Assembly: GCA_012800795.1 (NCBI GenBank)
Contig: JAAZIQ010000072.1
Coordinates: 1 to 34,728 of the forward strand
Source: Bacillota bacterium
GTDB lineage: Bacteria > Bacillota > Dethiobacteria > Dethiobacterales > Dethiobacteraceae
DNA: 34,728 nucleotides
Direction: 5' to 3'
This document shows positions 21,565 through 28,814 of the stretch, piece after piece (position 1 is the stretch's first letter; each line of letters starts with the position of its first letter). Both the position numbers and the translations under genes were made by a program. The notes beneath the pieces were generated by a model, which did no database searches, was not told the origin of the DNA, and saw only the letters and a list, made by a program, of their open reading frames with translations.

Positions 21565-21613
21565 TAGCAATTTTTCCAGAAACCCTCTTTTTAAGGCAGC
21601 GTCAAAATTGCTA
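21565..21613. repeat. Inverted repeat over the moeA stop codon
   Basis: TAGCAATTTT (21565-21574) and AAAATTGCTA (21604-21613) are perfect 10-bp complements around a 29-base loop that includes the moeA stop. No U-tract follows on the minus strand, so it is not a normal terminator. It could be an RNA-stability or processing hairpin that lowers expression of the kinase. Confidence 0.4.
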
Positions 21614-22826
21614 CCGGTTCATTATTCATTATATTCTTACCTCCGGGCACTTCAATTAAACAATTGCTGTTGGCATAATTTTTTATTGAACCACAAAATT
21701 GATTCTCCAGAGGTCTCACAATTATTGTACTGCCTTCTTGTCTGTAACTGCCCCAAAAATAGCTGCAGAAGCTGGATTTATAATGGATTGGCTGTTCCAA
21801 TAATGCCTGATACCGCTGCAGGCAGCGTCTTGCACCGGCCAGACCTGCTATCAGAGGGTAGACTAAGATCAGCATCGCCACAGTTGCTCCGCCTGGATTG
21901 CCGGATAAACCAATTAGCAATTGTTTTGGCTTGACCGATACAACTACCGGAGCGCCGGGGCGAATTGCTACTTTATTAAACAATCTTTGGGCAGAAAATC
22001 TATCCATAGCCTCTTTAATTACATCATAATCCCCAGACGCGGTACCGCCGGTAGAAACAACAAGAGGTATTGCCCGCCTTTCAGCTTCCTCGTAAATCTT
22101 GATTACCTCTTCCACGCTATCAGGCACAATACCTAAATTTATCGGCACTCCACCGGCCCGCCGGATTATTTCAGATAAAACATAGATATTTGAAGCACGT
22201 AATTTTCCGGGACGCAAATGAGAATCAACTTCAATCAGTTCATTACCCGTGGAAAAAACACCTACTACAGGCTGTTTAAAAACCGGCACGGGATCAACAC
22301 CTAAGGTTGCTAAAACTCCCAAATGAGCTGCCGTTAAAATTGTCCCTGCATTGATTAATAACTCCCCGGCTGCGATATCTTCTCCTTTATAACCAACTCC
22401 TTCGCCTTTCTTGGGTGGTTGCATAATTTGTATCATCTGCTCATTACAGCTACCGGTAGTTTCAAGCACTTCTTCTTGCTTAACTACACAGTCAGCTCCC
22501 AAAGGAAGCGGCGCACCTGTAAATATTCTCGTTGCAGTATGAGGTATTAATTTATTTACCACATCAGATCCGGCGGCAACTTCATCCTTGACAGCTAATG
22601 TTACAGTTTTTTCAGCTGTTGCCCCAATGGCATCCTCTGCCGCTAATGCAAAGCCATCTACCAAAGAACGATCAAAGGCAGGAAAATTCTCTACAGCAAT
22701 AATGTCTTTAGCCAAAACTCGTCCTCCGGCATTCCATAAAGCTATTTGCTGCAGATTATTATTTTTAGGCACTAAATGTTCCAGCTGCCGTAACAAAATT
22801 TCCTGCGCATCTTTTAAGGCAATCAA
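21591..22826 (-). CDS. moeA: Molybdopterin molybdenumtransferase MoeA
   Basis: MoeA inserts molybdenum into adenylated molybdopterin to give active cofactor in the cytoplasm. At 411 residues it has normal length and all landmarks: FDRSLVDGFAL near residue 58, IFTGAPLPLGADCVV, the MoCF/MogA-like domain with VGVFSTGNELIE and VSTGGTASGDYDVI, SGNPGGATVAML at 308-319, and the C-terminal beta domain. The start is a TTG at 22826: AGGGGGTG lies seven bases before it and an in-frame stop sits three codons upstream, so no longer form exists. An ATG four bases earlier is out of frame. It follows mobB by 38 bases in the Moco-riboswitch operon. Confidence 0.96.
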   Translation of the reverse strand: MIALKDAQEILLRQLEHLVPKNNNLQQIALWNAGGRVLAKDIIAVENFPAFDRSLVDGFALAAEDAIGATAEKTVTLAVKDEVAAGSDVVNKLIPHTATRIFTGAPLPLGADCVVKQEEVLETTGSCNEQMIQIMQPPKKGEGVGYKGEDIAAGELLINAGTILTAAHLGVLATLGVDPVPVFKQPVVGVFSTGNELIEVDSHLRPGKLRASNIYVLSEIIRRAGGVPINLGIVPDSVEEVIKIYEEAERRAIPLVVSTGGTASGDYDVIKEAMDRFSAQRLFNKVAIRPGAPVVVSVKPKQLLIGLSGNPGGATVAMLILVYPLIAGLAGARRCLQRYQALLEQPIHYKSSFCSYFWGSYRQEGSTIIVRPLENQFCGSIKNYANSNCLIEVPGGKNIMNNEPVAILTLP

Positions 22827-22864
22827 CCATTTTCACCCCCTTACACAATTGTCGCCGTTTTTGC

Positions 22865-23614
22865 TTATTTCCCTTTTATTTTAACCACAATTTCTCCGTT
22901 CTCACGATAACCGTCCAATTCCTTTACCACACCGGTAACGGCATTAAAAAGAAGCTTTTGCACAAAAGGCACCATGTCAATTTCTCTTCCATCAACTGTG
23001 AGGGAAATACTTCCGTCGGAAATAACACAGTCTTCGCGCTTTGCTTTGCCCTGCAGTATTCTGGCACATAATTCCGTACAAGTATATCCGCAGGCCAAGC
23101 AGCATTCATCTGCCACATCGGGAAGCCGTTCAAATACTTTTTCCTCTATCAGATCTACCAGTTTTTCAGTCTCTGTAATGGCGTTGATTACCGGTAATCC
23201 TCGATATTCCTGCATGCTGTTGGCCAGCTTTCCCGAAATGGCAAACACCGTATCGTCCAGGCGCTCATCAACTTCCTCTGTATTATGAGCTGTAATAATT
23301 TTCGGTGCACAGGTGTCCGTAACACCTTCTAGAATTACATAATCATGGTCGTAAAACTGTAAAATTTCTTTTACTGTCAATTGATGCTGAAACAAAATAT
23401 CTGTTTCATATATTCCGCGCGCCGTTACCAACTGTGAGCCGGCCTTTTTATGCCTGTCTGTATTAGTCCCTTCAGTATCAATGGCGAATTTTTCATTATG
23501 AATTTCTTTGACCGAACCTACGGTAAAACGTCTTTTTCTTAACTCAGCAATGATATTTTCAATAGTGGTTGTTTTTCCCGACTTAGTAATGCCAAATACA
23601 GAAAAAACTTTCAT
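22865..23614 (-). CDS. mobB: Molybdopterin-guanine dinucleotide biosynthesis protein MobB with Fe-S-like tail
   Basis: MobB is a P-loop GTPase thought to supply GTP to MobA when molybdopterin is joined to GMP. The N-terminal 165 residues have the fold's Walker A motif GITKSGKTTT (8-17), VGSVKEIHN and the D-T-x-G-x-D-like TEGTNTDRHKKAGS block. Residues about 171-196 hold six cysteines in the pattern C-C-x2-C-x3-C-x3-C-x12-C (CCLACGYTCTELC and EDC), which resembles the small 4Fe-4S domain found in corrinoid and acetyl-CoA pathway proteins. A final domain ends with GVVKELDGYRENGEIVVKI. MobB of Escherichia coli lacks this tail. GGAGG precedes the ATG. No mobA is present in the window. Confidence 0.9.
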   Translation of the reverse strand: MKVFSVFGITKSGKTTTIENIIAELRKRRFTVGSVKEIHNEKFAIDTEGTNTDRHKKAGSQLVTARGIYETDILFQHQLTVKEILQFYDHDYVILEGVTDTCAPKIITAHNTEEVDERLDDTVFAISGKLANSMQEYRGLPVINAITETEKLVDLIEEKVFERLPDVADECCLACGYTCTELCARILQGKAKREDCVISDGSISLTVDGREIDMVPFVQKLLFNAVTGVVKELDGYRENGEIVVKIKGK

Positions 23615-23628
23615 TCTTTCCAGACCTC

Positions 23629-24372
23629 CTAATTAATTTTAACAGAGATCATTAACAGCAAAAGAAAAAGAACCATACCAACAGCCATGACCAAATAGTC
23701 AGCCTGACAAAAATGCAATTCTCTAAGACTCGTCCTGTGAGGAAAAGCCCGGAAAGCACGCATTTCCATAGCGACGGAAAGATCACGCGATTTCATTAAA
23801 ACACTCACTAACAGAGGCATTAATAGATAAGAATAAGTTTTTAAGCGTTTAAAAAGTGGTATTTTCTTCAAATTAACACCCCGCAGCTGCAAGGCTGTAA
23901 GTGTGTCTTTTGCTTCTTCCTGCAAAAGAGGTAGAAATCTGATGGCAATGGTGACCATAAAAGCCAATTCATAAGGGATTTTCCATTGTATTAACCCTTG
24001 AATAATATCACGGGGGTTAGCAGTTGTCATAATGGCAGCTGCAGCAATAACAATAAAAAAACGCAAAACCGTTTGGACGCCACGCAACAACCCCACATCA
24101 GTTAGAAGTTTTATTTTCACTAGCTGCAGGATTACCTGACCTTCCGCTGTGAAAATACTTTGGATCACTATTATCGCCACAAAAACAGTAATCAATCTTT
24201 GTAATTTACGGAAGATACTCGTTATATCCCCGCCAATTACCTTTACCGTCAGCAGAGTAATAAACAGCAGAAGAAGCAAAATATATACATTTTTTATAAA
24301 AACGGCCAAACTAGAAAAGATTAAAACCAAAAATAGTTTCGTACGGGGATCAAGTGCTGCAGCTTGCCACAT
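23629..24372 (-). CDS. ecfT: ECF transporter transmembrane subunit T (CbiQ/EcfT family)
   Basis: EcfT is the membrane coupling subunit that links two ATPases to a substrate-binding S protein. The protein of about 247 residues has five or so hydrophobic helices and the cytoplasmic coupling helices, visible in ALQLRGVNLKKIPLFKRL and KSRDLSVAMEMRAF, the latter matching the conserved A-M-E-x-R-x-F element that contacts the ATPase. I start at the ATG at 24372 (MWQAAALDPRTK); two in-frame TTG codons lie just before it. Its start overlaps the preceding ATPase gene by 23 bases, and mobB follows after 14. The transported ligand is decided by the S component, not by this subunit. Confidence 0.93.
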   Translation of the reverse strand: MWQAAALDPRTKLFLVLIFSSLAVFIKNVYILLLLLFITLLTVKVIGGDITSIFRKLQRLITVFVAIIVIQSIFTAEGQVILQLVKIKLLTDVGLLRGVQTVLRFFIVIAAAAIMTTANPRDIIQGLIQWKIPYELAFMVTIAIRFLPLLQEEAKDTLTALQLRGVNLKKIPLFKRLKTYSYLLMPLLVSVLMKSRDLSVAMEMRAFRAFPHRTSLRELHFCQADYLVMAVGMVLFLLLLMISVKIN

Positions 24373-25015
24373 CAACAATTTCCCCCCCTGCCACAGTAAT
24401 TATCTGCTGCGCGTGCCTTTGCACGAAGTATTGATCATGACTGATAATCACCATGCCAATTCCCTCGTCCTTTAATTTTTCAATCACAGAAGAAAGAATT
24501 CCCTTCCTTTCCCTATCCAGGCCTGTGGTTGGTTCATCAAGAATAAAAAAACGAGGCTGATTAACCATAATGGCCGCAATGGCCAAGCGTTGTTTTTCTC
24601 CACGGCTTAATTTTATCGGTGATAAATTTGCCAGCTGCTCCAATTGGAACTGTTTTAAAACAGCATCTACTTTAGTGTTAATTTCCTCTTGACTTATCCC
24701 GCGCAGCTCCAGGGCAAAAGCAATTTCGTCTCGGACGCTAGCAGCAAATATTTGCCTTTCCGGCTCTTGAAAAAGGTACCCAATTCTTGCTCCTATTTCT
24801 GCCAGTGCCACATCTTTTGTATTTAAACCATCCACCAGCACCGTACCGGCTTGCGGTTTTAAAATACCGGCCATCAGCTTGCCTAATGTTGTCTTCCCAC
24901 CGCCATTGGGCCCAACAATAAAAGTGATAAGGTTTTGCTTAATTTCTAAATTAAGGTGTTTAAATAACCATTTATCCCTTTGATAACGAAAACTGACATC
25001 TTGAAGGGAAATCAT
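24350..25015 (-). CDS. ECF transporter ATP-binding subunit (second)
   Basis: This 221-residue ABC ATPase pairs with the upstream one to power the ECF transporter. Visible motifs are Walker A GPNGGGKTT, the Q-loop LFQEPERQIF, the signature LSRGEKQRLAIA, Walker B RFFILDEPTTGLD and the H-loop VIISHDQ. The signature is LSRGE, not LSGGQ, as is common in one subunit of ECF ATPase pairs. The ATG at 25015 lies five bases after AGGTGAG and is preferred to the TTG one codon earlier. It follows the first ATPase gene by 14 bases. Confidence 0.94.
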   Translation of the reverse strand: MISLQDVSFRYQRDKWLFKHLNLEIKQNLITFIVGPNGGGKTTLGKLMAGILKPQAGTVLVDGLNTKDVALAEIGARIGYLFQEPERQIFAASVRDEIAFALELRGISQEEINTKVDAVLKQFQLEQLANLSPIKLSRGEKQRLAIAAIMVNQPRFFILDEPTTGLDRERKGILSSVIEKLKDEGIGMVIISHDQYFVQRHAQQIITVAGGEIVDVASCST

Positions 25016-25029
25016 CAATACTCACCTGC

Positions 25030-25719
25030 CTAAGACAAGCTGCCGGTAAAGGGCTCCAGTTTACCGCCCTTCAATACCAACACCCGGTCGGCAATCTGCA
25101 AATTTTCCCAATCATGTTCTATTATTACTATGGTTTTACCATCAGCACGTAAATTCAGCATCATTTCTTTGATCTTTTCCCTGCCGTCGGCATCAATTTG
25201 CGACATGGCCTCATCAAAAATTAATATTTCCGGCTGCAAACTAAGTACTGCCGCCAAGGCAATCAGCTGCCTTTGCCCCCCAGACAGCTGTTGCGGGTTG
25301 GCATATCTGAATTCTTTCATTCCGACTTTTTCCAGCACCTCATCTATTCTGCGGGCAATTTCATCTCTCGGCACACACAAATTTTCCGGACCAAAGGCAA
25401 TTTCATCTTCCACGGTAAAAGAAAAAAGCTGATGGTCAGGATTTTGAAAAACAATGCCTAGATTTGTGGCAATTTCGGGTAAGGTTAAATCCCTGGTGCT
25501 TTTCCCGTTAAGCAGCACTTCACCCTCCATCATACCTCCGTAAACATGTGGTATAATACCGCTTAAACAATAGCAGAGCGTACTCTTGCCAATGCCGCTT
25601 AAACCGACAATGGCCACTATTTCACCTTTAGCCACAGACAAGTTTAAATGACGCAATATATATATTGCGTCATTTTCATATTGAAAAGATAAATCTTTGA
25701 CAACAATCGGTAATGTCAC
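25030..25719 (-). CDS. ECF transporter ATP-binding subunit (first)
   Basis: This 229-residue ABC ATPase has Walker A GLSGIGKST (39-47), the Q-loop VFQNPDHQLF typical of ECF/cobalt-type ATPases, the signature LSGGQRQ, Walker B ILIFDEAMSQID and H-loop IIEHDW. The residue after the Walker B glutamate is Ala instead of the usual Pro, but the catalytic Glu is kept. It would form a heterodimer with the next gene product below EcfT. The ATG overlaps the stop of the preceding gene as ATGA, showing tight coupling to the exported SUOX-fold protein. Confidence 0.94.
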   Translation of the reverse strand: MTLPIVVKDLSFQYENDAIYILRHLNLSVAKGEIVAIVGLSGIGKSTLCYCLSGIIPHVYGGMMEGEVLLNGKSTRDLTLPEIATNLGIVFQNPDHQLFSFTVEDEIAFGPENLCVPRDEIARRIDEVLEKVGMKEFRYANPQQLSGGQRQLIALAAVLSLQPEILIFDEAMSQIDADGREKIKEMMLNLRADGKTIVIIEHDWENLQIADRVLVLKGGKLEPFTGSLS

Positions 25720-26222
25720 TGTAGTTCTATCTCCATTAAATATTTATTCCATCTTTGTCCAAATTGGTCCCCTCTGATTACTATCTGATAGGGACCGGAG
25801 CCCCCTTCTTCCCTGGTGCCCAAATCTTTACCGTCACGTTTATATACGATATATACATTGTCATCCAACAGAACTTCTTCCATTGATAAAGCTACTGTAT
25901 AGCCGTCCACTGCTTTAGTTATTACTTGTTTTTTATCAGCTGTCTTAATTTCCAGTTTTGCCAGCAAATCTTTTAGCTGTACACCGGTATAACTGGTATC
26001 AACGGGCGGCTTGCCGCTGCTTTTTAAGACTGCAGGAAACTCTTTTTCCGGCAGTTCTTTAATGGTGGCAAAATCAACCTCCATTTCTTTACCGTCAGCC
26101 TTAATATACAAAATAGCCTTTTCCTGACTGGCCGCTTTATCTTTCAGGCTTTCCCGGTTTAGGAATGCAGTCACTGCCACGATAATTAAAAGAACCACTA
26201 AGACAATAACAACCTTTTTCAC
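25716..26222 (-). CDS. Membrane-anchored sulfite-oxidase-fold (Oxidored_molyb-like) protein
   Basis: This 168-residue protein has an N-terminal hydrophobic segment (about 3-20) acting as signal or anchor, then one domain that resembles the molybdopterin-binding sulfite oxidase fold: YTGVQLKDLL, ITKAVDGYTVALSMEEVLLD, VYIVYKRDG and the closing FGQRWNKYLMEIEL. There is no cysteine anywhere, so the metal-ligating Cys of true sulfite oxidases is missing. It would sit outside the membrane. Overlap of four bases on each side, with the phosphodiesterase gene and the ECF ATPase gene, argues for a job in the same transport process, perhaps ligand binding. The ligand is not known. Confidence 0.75.
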   Translation of the reverse strand: MKKVVIVLVVLLIIVAVTAFLNRESLKDKAASQEKAILYIKADGKEMEVDFATIKELPEKEFPAVLKSSGKPPVDTSYTGVQLKDLLAKLEIKTADKKQVITKAVDGYTVALSMEEVLLDDNVYIVYKRDGKDLGTREEGGSGPYQIVIRGDQFGQRWNKYLMEIELQ

Positions 26223-27730
26223 TCGATTCTCCCTCCTTCGGCTATTATATAGGGAACGATTAAATCTTCATACCTAAATTCACCGTGATTGCCGGCATCT
26301 TCCGTGGAATGCATGCCATGATCCGCCAGGATTATTACCTTACCTTTCCACGCTTCAACTAAATCCCGGACATAACCGTCAACAACTTTAAGCTGCTCCA
26401 TGGTGTTTTCATGAAGGTCACCATAACTGTGGCCGGCATCATCTATACTATGAAAATGAACCATTATTAAATCATAGTTCGCATCCTTTACATATTCTAA
26501 GGCCGTGCTGTAAATTTCATCTTCATTTTTTCCATCCCCATTGAGATCGATATTAAGTACAGGCTCAATTTCCGTGTTGAGTATTTTAATGTGGCCTTCA
26601 ATAAGGGCAGATTCTTTCCCCAATTGCTTGGCCATGGCAAAAATGGAGGGAGTTTTTAAATCCATTTGATCACGGGAATAAACACCATTTTCATCAGGTG
26701 TTTTTCCTGTAATCATGGCGGCAAAACCGGCATTGGTAACGGGTTGATAAACTGAAAGCGCCTTTTCCGCCTGCGGTAAAGTGCTTAAAAATGGAATATA
26801 GCCATTTTCCTTGGCGTATTCGTACTGATGATAGCCAAAACCATCAAGGAACAGCAGCAATACTTTTTCATCTCGCTGCAGGTAGTGTAAAGTATCATGG
26901 TAAAGATCGGTTATAGAGCGCGAAGGAGGCGCAATCATAAAGCCTTTAACATTTTCAATTATTTCATTTTCACGATCCAGACTAAAATAATTAAGAAAAT
27001 TTTTATTTACCTGTAGAAAACCGGGGTCAGAAGTATAGAGCGTTTCACCTTTTGCTCCCATTACAACAAACTGCTCCGCCTCCGAAAAATCAACTAAATC
27101 ACGTAGAGGATAAAGCTGCCGCCTGGTAAAAATAGAAACACTGTTTTGGCCTCCGTCATTGGTAACGGTGGAAGTCCCTTCAAAATAGGGCATCTGTACT
27201 CCGGTCTCTTTATAAAGTTGACCGGGGGTAAAATAAGCCAAATTTTCTGTCTGGGAAATAATGTTAACGCCAAAATTTAATGGTGCATCAGGGGCAATAA
27301 TAATTATTTCCTTCAATCTTTTTACATTGCTGCTGACAGGATGTAAAAGATTAATCGCCTCCCAGCCATTTTCAGACAACAAAATGTGACAGCCATCTAA
27401 ATTTGAGCCATCTATTAAGGCGCTGAGGCCATCCTCGCCAATAAACAGTATTTCATGCTTCTCTGTGATAGGTTCTGTACTTTGTATAATACTGGCGAGG
27501 GGGATACCCCGCTTTCTTTCCCCTTTATATTCAAAATCCACACTGTCGAACTCCGCTTCGTCCAGTAGCGTAAGGGGATTTTTGATATCGCCATTAATCT
27601 GCAAAGCAGGAACATAAGAGGTAGTAGTTTTTTTTGCTGCCACTTTGAACATTGCCTCTCGTAAAAGCGCTCCCAGTATTATAGCTCCCAACAACAACAG
27701 CGCTATCTTGATAGTAGAATTTTTAGGCAT
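26219..27730 (-). CDS. Exported alkaline-phosphatase-superfamily phosphodiesterase with SUOX-like N-terminal region
   Basis: This 503-residue protein starts with a membrane segment (about 7-25). Residues about 40-150 resemble the same sulfite-oxidase-like domain as its neighbours (RKRGIPLASII, ILFIGEDGLSALI, VKRLKEIIII), and 160-270 may be a second. The C-terminal 210 residues are a type I phosphodiesterase/nucleotide pyrophosphatase domain with a complete active site: D296 in FLDGFG, nucleophile T332 in PVTNAG, D430 and H434 in SIDDAGHSYG, D470-H471 in ADHGM and H482 in NHGEF. A calcium-loop-like DLNGDGKNED lies between. The enzyme should cleave phosphate mono- or diesters outside the cell; a cofactor or nucleotide is a likely substrate but unproven. 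I start at the ATG at 27730, after AAGGGGG. It overlaps its neighbours by eight and four bases. Confidence 0.8.
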   Translation of the reverse strand: MPKNSTIKIALLLLGAIILGALLREAMFKVAAKKTTTSYVPALQINGDIKNPLTLLDEAEFDSVDFEYKGERKRGIPLASIIQSTEPITEKHEILFIGEDGLSALIDGSNLDGCHILLSENGWEAINLLHPVSSNVKRLKEIIIIAPDAPLNFGVNIISQTENLAYFTPGQLYKETGVQMPYFEGTSTVTNDGGQNSVSIFTRRQLYPLRDLVDFSEAEQFVVMGAKGETLYTSDPGFLQVNKNFLNYFSLDRENEIIENVKGFMIAPPSRSITDLYHDTLHYLQRDEKVLLLFLDGFGYHQYEYAKENGYIPFLSTLPQAEKALSVYQPVTNAGFAAMITGKTPDENGVYSRDQMDLKTPSIFAMAKQLGKESALIEGHIKILNTEIEPVLNIDLNGDGKNEDEIYSTALEYVKDANYDLIMVHFHSIDDAGHSYGDLHENTMEQLKVVDGYVRDLVEAWKGKVIILADHGMHSTEDAGNHGEFRYEDLIVPYIIAEGGRIE

Positions 27731-28298
27731 GCTTATCCCCCTTGCCAAGTATGCTGCTTAGACCGCTCTTTTTTAATTGTTTATTTAAGCTGTGGGCAAT
27801 AATTCCTCCCAGCCCCCCGGAGAGTGCCGCTGCAGATAAACTTAATAGCAAAGGAATCAAGGGCAGCCGGAAAAATACTAAATTAACCAGTGCAGTGCCG
27901 CTGATATTAGCTGCAATACCCCCGGCAAAGCAACAGCCAAGACAGCAGCCGCGGTGGCGGGAAATTAACATTACCAAATCTACTGCCAGTCCGGGCAAAA
28001 TATAAGTGAAGATATTAAAGAAGCCGTGGGTACCCATAATACCAGTGGCAGTAACCATGATGGCCTGCACCACTGCGATAAGTGTGCCTGCCCCGGTTTT
28101 TTGCACCAAAGCTACCCCCAGGACGATCCACAGCATATAAAAGCCGCCGGCAATGACCCCGCCTGGGATGAAAAGGGGGCCGGTAATAATTTGGGTTAAA
28201 GGAACAATAATGGGTTTGGTGGCGATTCCCAGGCAGGCCATTAAAGCCAGCAGTACCAAGTCAAAAAGCGAAAATTTCTTGACTAGCTTACCTAGCAT
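27723..28298 (-). CDS. ECF transporter substrate-binding S component, ligand unknown
   Basis: This 191-residue protein has about six hydrophobic helices and the size of ECF S components, which bind one vitamin-like ligand in the membrane. The first helix (FDLVLLALMACLGIATKP) is rich in small residues as expected for docking onto EcfT, and GGVIAGGFYMLW followed by a long hydrophobic stretch fits the fold. An unusual cysteine cluster, CCLGCC (118-123), precedes helix 5. I do not recognise it as RibU, ThiT, BioY, FolT, PanT or CbrT. Because the operon is led by a Moco riboswitch and also holds moeA and mobB, a pterin or molybdopterin-related ligand is my first guess. Spacing to the neighbouring lipoprotein gene is ten bases. 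Confidence 0.8.
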   Translation of the reverse strand: MLGKLVKKFSLFDLVLLALMACLGIATKPIIVPLTQIITGPLFIPGGVIAGGFYMLWIVLGVALVQKTGAGTLIAVVQAIMVTATGIMGTHGFFNIFTYILPGLAVDLVMLISRHRGCCLGCCFAGGIAANISGTALVNLVFFRLPLIPLLLSLSAAALSGGLGGIIAHSLNKQLKKSGLSSILGKGDKHA

Positions 28299-28308
28299 AT
28301 TTTACCAC

Positions 28309-28794
28309 TTACTTAACAATAATCTTTGCCAAGTTTTTAATATACATATTGCCAGATTCACCTGCCGGTACCATTTGCACAGGTCCGTCCTCTTCATCCA
28401 GCTTTTCGCCATCACGTACAAAGCCCAAAATAGTTTCTTCCCTGTTTATAATTTCTAAAGTATAATCTTTAGCATAGCCGTCAGCCGCTTCTACCGTTAC
28501 ACTTTGGTAATCTTTAGCACCTACGGCCTCCAAAACATCCTTCAAGGAAACACCCTGCCAATTTTCTTTTACTTCTGTTCCGTCTTTTTTAGTTTTTACT
28601 GCTTCCACATCTCTTTGTGTTAATTTTGCAGCATCCAAATCCGTAAAAGTAATAGGCTCATCCTTTACCCCTTCAATAGTAATAGACCACTCAGGTTCAG
28701 CCGGCGTTGTTTTTTCACCTGAACAAGCAATTAAAGCTGTACTTAATAATAATACAACCAACAATAAAGACACTCTTAAAGCTGCTTTTTTCAT
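28309..28794 (-). CDS. Lipoprotein with one sulfite-oxidase-fold domain
   Basis: The 161-residue product has a lipoprotein signal with lipobox L-I-A-C24, so it is tethered to the outer face of the cell membrane. The rest is one Oxidored_molyb-like domain: WQGVSLKDVLEAVG, VTVEAADGYAKDYTLEI, ILGFVRDGEKLDEEDGPVQMV and a final YIKNLAKIIV. The only cysteine is the lipobox one, so no metal-ligating Cys is present. A strong AGGAGG site precedes the ATG. It lies 20 bases after the two-domain lipoprotein and just before the S component. A role as extracellular binding protein is inferred from position. Confidence 0.78.
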   Translation of the reverse strand: MKKAALRVSLLLVVLLLSTALIACSGEKTTPAEPEWSITIEGVKDEPITFTDLDAAKLTQRDVEAVKTKKDGTEVKENWQGVSLKDVLEAVGAKDYQSVTVEAADGYAKDYTLEIINREETILGFVRDGEKLDEEDGPVQMVPAGESGNMYIKNLAKIIVK

Positions 28795-28814
28795 TTTTCC
28801 TCCTCCTATATACT

